Assembly: GCF_000013885.1 (NCBI RefSeq)
Contig: NC_007964.1
Coordinates: 2,590,001-2,654,000 of the forward strand
From: Nitrobacter hamburgensis X14
Lineage (GTDB): Bacteria > Pseudomonadota > Alphaproteobacteria > Rhizobiales > Xanthobacteraceae
Length of the DNA: 64,000 nt
Direction of reading: 5' to 3'
In this document: positions 61,519 through 64,000 of the stretch, piece by piece
Position numbering within the stretch: the stretch's first letter is position 1
Layout: each line of letters opens with the position of its first letter
Position numbers and translations under genes: made by a program
Notes under the pieces: model-generated
The model's database searches: none
Told to the model about the DNA's origin: nothing
What the model saw: the letters and a program-made list of their open reading frames with translations, nothing else

Positions 61519-62172
61519 TCAGTTGCGAACGATGATGCCGATAGCGGCCAGCTCTTGTGTAGCGTCGGCTTTCTGCGCTGCAGTGATGCCGGCGGGCCAT
61601 GCGATGCAGTGACCGTTTACTTCGGCGTCACGGACGATCGCGGCGATCTTCGCGGTCTCGCTCGCGCCGGTGGTCGCCGGATAGATTGCGATGCCGCCAA
61701 TCGGCAAGCCATCGGCAACGGCATAGGCGATATGCTCGAAGTCCTCGGCATCGGCGGCCACGTCGATATAGAATTCGTCGCCGGCCACGTTGGCGCTACC
61801 GCCAGCCGTGATCGTGAATTTGACGCCGCCTTTTGAGAATTCAGTCCCGTGGGTGGAAACACCGATCTCCTTGCCGTCAGGATCTTCCCAACTCACGGTG
61901 GTCGCGGTCACAGCGATGCCCTTGTATCGACCGTCTTTCACCTTCGAGGTAACGGGCGGCGTACCCATGGCGACCGTGCCAGCCGACGCTGTGTTGCCTA
62001 CGGCGGCGGAAGGCGTCGCGACGACATCGGCAGCGACGGCGCGCTTCGCCAGGATCGTGTTTGCCTCGATCGTCTGCTCGGCGGCGATGGTGAGGGATTC
62101 GCGACTGCGGTTCCCGTTGGCCTCGGTCATCACAGCTTCACCCGGATGACGGCCCTCATTAAGAGTGGTCAT
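61519..62172 (-). CDS. Head decoration protein (gpD-like, enlarged)
   Basis: A 217-residue protein. The start (TLNEGRHPGEAVMTEANGNR) and end (GIAIYPATTGASETAKIAAI) flank the usual decoration fold. Residues about 70-140 form an additional beta segment (GRYKGIAVTATTVSWEDPDG; FSKGGVKFTITAGG). Lambda gpD is about half as long. Decoration proteins clamp the expanded shell; the added segment may be exposed on the surface. Confidence 0.82.
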   Translation of the reverse strand: MTTLNEGRHPGEAVMTEANGNRSRESLTIAAEQTIEANTILAKRAVAADVVATPSAAVGNTASAGTVAMGTPPVTSKVKDGRYKGIAVTATTVSWEDPDGKEIGVSTHGTEFSKGGVKFTITAGGSANVAGDEFYIDVAADAEDFEHIAYAVADGLPIGGIAIYPATTGASETAKIAAIVRDAEVNGHCIAWPAGITAAQKADATQELAAIGIIVRN

Positions 62173-62186
62173 TTGCGCTTCTCCTG

Positions 62187-62576
62187 TTAGGACGCGTTGG
62201 TGCGGGCGAAGGCCTTGGCCCAGCCGGCGTTGACATCTGCCTTCGGCGCATGATTGCCCTTGAGCCCAGCCCCGGCGGCGCGGGCCGCTTCGTACTCGGC
62301 AGTGCCGGGAGTGCCAGCGTCGACAGAGGGCGCCGCAGACAGAACGGCCTTGGCCGCGCCGACCTTCACACCAACGTCAGCGAGAGCCTTGGCCTGCGCC
62401 TCGCGGCCCTTTGCCTCGTCGAGCGCCATGATGGCGTCGGTGTTGGTGCGGGCCTCCTTTTCAGCGCGAAGCGTTGCAAGCTCTGCCTGCATTGCGGCGG
62501 AGGCGGCGGAGTCCTTGTTCGCCTTCAAGGCATCAAGTTCGGCGGCCAACTGGTCCGCCCGCTCTTTATCAGTCAT
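62187..62576 (-). CDS. Nested scaffold protein, in frame within the protease gene
   Basis: ATG 62576 is preceded by AGAAAGGAAATCTC, a strong ribosome site lying inside the protease reading frame. The product would be 129 residues: TDKERADQLAAELDALKANK, then a charged coiled coil and an Ala/Gly-rich end. Lambda makes its scaffold Nu3 from the 3-prime part of protease gene C in the same way. The start is inferred from sequence. Confidence 0.65.
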   Translation of the reverse strand: MTDKERADQLAAELDALKANKDSAASAAMQAELATLRAEKEARTNTDAIMALDEAKGREAQAKALADVGVKVGAAKAVLSAAPSVDAGTPGTAEYEAARAAGAGLKGNHAPKADVNAGWAKAFARTNAS

Positions 62577-63242
62577 GAGATTTCCTTTCTGACTGGGGTT
62601 GACCGGGGCGGAAGCCGCCGGCTCCTTGGCCTCAAAAGACCAATTCTTCTTCACCGCCATCGCCGTCAGTGACTTCGGCGCGTGCGCGTAAATGCGATAG
62701 TCGAATGCAGCAACGGCCTTAGCTTTGGCCGCTTCGGCCTTGTCGGCGTAACCCTTCTCGACCGCCTGCTCGGCAGTGAGCCAAATCTCGGCTTTCATGT
62801 CGGATCGAACGTCATCGAGCTCGTTGCCAGACCGCTCGGCATAAATCGACGCCATCTGGTTGGCGTAGGCGGTCAATTGCTCGATGGTTTTTTCGTGATC
62901 TTCAATATTGCCGAAGGTTACGTTCATCGGATCATGAATCATCATGATCGAGCCGACCCTCATGACGATCTCTTGGCCGGCCATCGCAATCACCGTCGCA
63001 GCCGACGCCGCGATCGCGTCAACCTGGATCGTGACCTTGCCCTTGTGGGTAGACAACGCGTTGTAAATGGCAATCGCGTCATTCACGATGCCGCCGCCCG
63101 AGTTGAGCCGCACAGTCAGATCATTGTCTCGACCATGCTCGGCCAGCGCGGCGAGAACTTCGCTGGCCGTAAATCCTTCATCCCAAAAGCTCTCGCCGAC
63201 GATCCCGTACAAGACGAGCTCGCCATCCTGATAGACAGCCAT
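62187..63242 (-). CDS. Head maturation protease, ClpP-type, with C-terminal scaffold region
   Basis: A 351-residue protein. Residues 1-190 are a ClpP/S14-like protease (VRLNSGGGIVNDAIAIYNAL; nucleophile Ser80 in IAASAATVIAMAG; His103 in MMIHDPMNVTFG; AEIWLTAEQAVEKGYAD). Residues 220-351 are helical and charged with a coiled coil (DQLAAELDALKANKDSAASA). It cuts head proteins during assembly. The C-terminal part is scaffold-like and has its own ribosome site and ATG (62576). Confidence 0.88.
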   Translation of the reverse strand: MAVYQDGELVLYGIVGESFWDEGFTASEVLAALAEHGRDNDLTVRLNSGGGIVNDAIAIYNALSTHKGKVTIQVDAIAASAATVIAMAGQEIVMRVGSIMMIHDPMNVTFGNIEDHEKTIEQLTAYANQMASIYAERSGNELDDVRSDMKAEIWLTAEQAVEKGYADKAEAAKAKAVAAFDYRIYAHAPKSLTAMAVKKNWSFEAKEPAASAPVNPSQKGNLMTDKERADQLAAELDALKANKDSAASAAMQAELATLRAEKEARTNTDAIMALDEAKGREAQAKALADVGVKVGAAKAVLSAAPSVDAGTPGTAEYEAARAAGAGLKGNHAPKADVNAGWAKAFARTNAS

Positions 63243-63257
63243 GTCGGTGTTCCTTGA

Positions 63258-63494
63258 TTAGTAAGGGCGCATCCGCCCGGTGGCGGCGTAGCGGCGCCGC
63301 ACCCGCCCGCCTTGGCTTTCCGCGCAAAGACGTTCGGCCTCTCTCAGGTCAGCAAGAAGAAGATCCAGAGAGGCCTTGGTCTTCTTCATCATGTCGTCGC
63401 CGAACCGGACTTCCGAATTTGCGGTACCGTCGCGCAATGCCTCATAGCGGGTGCGCAACGCCGCGGCCTTTGCGCACCAGTCGATTCCAGCCAT
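63258..63494 (-). CDS. gpW-like head-tail joining protein
   Basis: A 78-residue protein: GIDWCAKAAALRTRYEALRD, FGDDMMKKTKASLDLLLADL and RVRRRYAATGRMRPY. Size and position between portal and protease fit the lambda W family, which completes the head before tail joining. Start overlaps the portal stop by one base (TGATG). Confidence 0.75.
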   Translation of the reverse strand: MAGIDWCAKAAALRTRYEALRDGTANSEVRFGDDMMKKTKASLDLLLADLREAERLCAESQGGRVRRRYAATGRMRPY

Positions 63495-64000
63495 CACTCG
63501 ACTACCTTCGCCGGCTCGCGCAAACCTTCGGCGGCCGCGCCATTGGGGCCCGCGCCGCCACCCTGGCTCCTGCCAAAGGGAGCTGGCATCTCGATTTTCT
63601 TCAGCTTGTCCATTTCGCGGGCAATCTGGTCGGTTTCTTCCTCCCAATTCAGCCCCTTGGCGGCGTAGATACGCTGCATCGTGGTCGCGCCCATCTCCAG
63701 CTCGATCTTGTTCGAAAGCGCATCTTTGTACGGGTCGGCGCTTGGCCGCTCAGGGCCGCGCCACTCGGTATCGACGACATCGATGCGATTGGCGGAATAG
63801 GCGGCGTATCCGCCTTTGACCGGGATTGCCCCCGACCAGATCATCTCGTCGAGCCAGTTTTCATAAATTGCTTGGCAGAACGGCGCTGCGATCCGCTCCC
63901 GTCGCCGTAGAACGATCGGCCAGATCGACGCCATCGACATTTTCACACTCGAATAACTGGCGCTGGAATGGTCCATCGCCAGGCTTTCGTAAGTGATGCC
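63494..64000 (-). CDS. Portal protein (lambda type), C-terminal part, gene runs off the right edge
   Basis: About 169 residues are visible: GITYESLAMDHSSASYSSVK, WPIVLRRRERIAAPFCQAIY and YAANRIDVVDTEWRG-like AYSANRIDVVDTEWRGPERP, followed by NKIELEMGATTMQRIYAAKG. The YSS motif and the rest match lambda-family portals. The N-terminal majority and the terminase genes lie beyond the window. Confidence 0.88.
   Translation of the reverse strand, partial: GITYESLAMDHSSASYSSVKMSMASIWPIVLRRRERIAAPFCQAIYENWLDEMIWSGAIPVKGGYAAYSANRIDVVDTEWRGPERPSADPYKDALSNKIELEMGATTMQRIYAAKGLNWEEETDQIAREMDKLKKIEMPAPFGRSQGGGAGPNGAAAEGLREPAKVVE

Noticed and set aside
47479..64000. Gene transfer agent instead of a prophage
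   Set aside because: Sheath, tube, baseplate J/I/W and a lysis cassette with spanins are those of a contractile-tailed phage; RcGTA-type clusters have a siphovirus tail and different gene order.
1..64000. CRISPR array or transposase genes
   Set aside because: No regularly spaced direct repeats and no DDE, tyrosine or serine recombinase motifs were seen; the dispersed repeats present are single palindromic units.

Overview
The window reads as chromosomal DNA of a high-GC alphaproteobacterium of the Bradyrhizobium / Rhodopseudomonas / Nitrobacter lineage. Supporting signs are the gene order lptF-lptG-lptD-surA-pdxA-rsmA, the block fabD-fabG-acpP-fabF-mltG-yicC-gmk, CtrA-like TTAACCAT half-sites, and several short palindromic repeats of a type I associate with these genomes. 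The genus is inferred from protein style and repeats, not from a marker search.

Region 1 (1-33.7 kb) is ordinary core chromosome. It carries the start of a cysteine desulfurase, an alpha/beta hydrolase, anmK, tyrS, a giant AsmA/YhdP-type envelope protein, a Bcp-type peroxiredoxin, an M23 peptidase, an ABC-F ATPase, a lipoprotein, holC-pepA, the LPS-export cluster, pdxA-rsmA, a zinc alcohol dehydrogenase, gmk-yicC, mltG, the fatty-acid synthesis genes and rpsF-rpsR. Two dispersed repeat families lie between these genes: three copies of a ~105-128 bp element and two copies of a ~56 bp hairpin element.

Region 2 (33.7-38.6 kb) begins directly after rpsR, where relatives carry rplI. It is a patchwork of small accessory genes: a His/Tyr-rich secreted protein, two small unknowns, a gene broken by an amber codon, a KilA-N/BstA-style prophage protein, a PRC-barrel protein and a small membrane protein, separated by good rho-independent terminators.

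Region 3 (38.6-64 kb) is a prophage whose late genes run leftward and continue past the right edge. From right to left it has a lambda-type head module (portal, gpW-like protein, ClpP-type protease with a nested scaffold gene, decoration protein, major capsid protein, head-tail closure proteins). Next is a P2-type contractile tail module (baseplate V, W, J, I; fibre and fibre assembly; sheath; tube; E/E-prime; tape measure; U, X, D). An AT-richer cargo block with a two-domain glycosyltransferase and two methyltransferases follows. Last comes a lysis cassette with an M15 endolysin, overlapping spanins and a holin-like protein. An HNH endonuclease and a ribbon-helix-helix protein face each other across a palindromic AT-rich spacer. 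The tape-measure gene is frameshifted near its start, so the phage may be defective. No integrase, repressor or terminase lies in the window; those would be to the right.

Points most worth follow-up are the glycan-modification cargo, the nested protease/scaffold start, the E/E-prime -1 frameshift, the frameshifted tape measure, the two-membrane-span spanin, the sheath with an extra beta-rich insert, and the island that appears to have separated rpsR from rplI.
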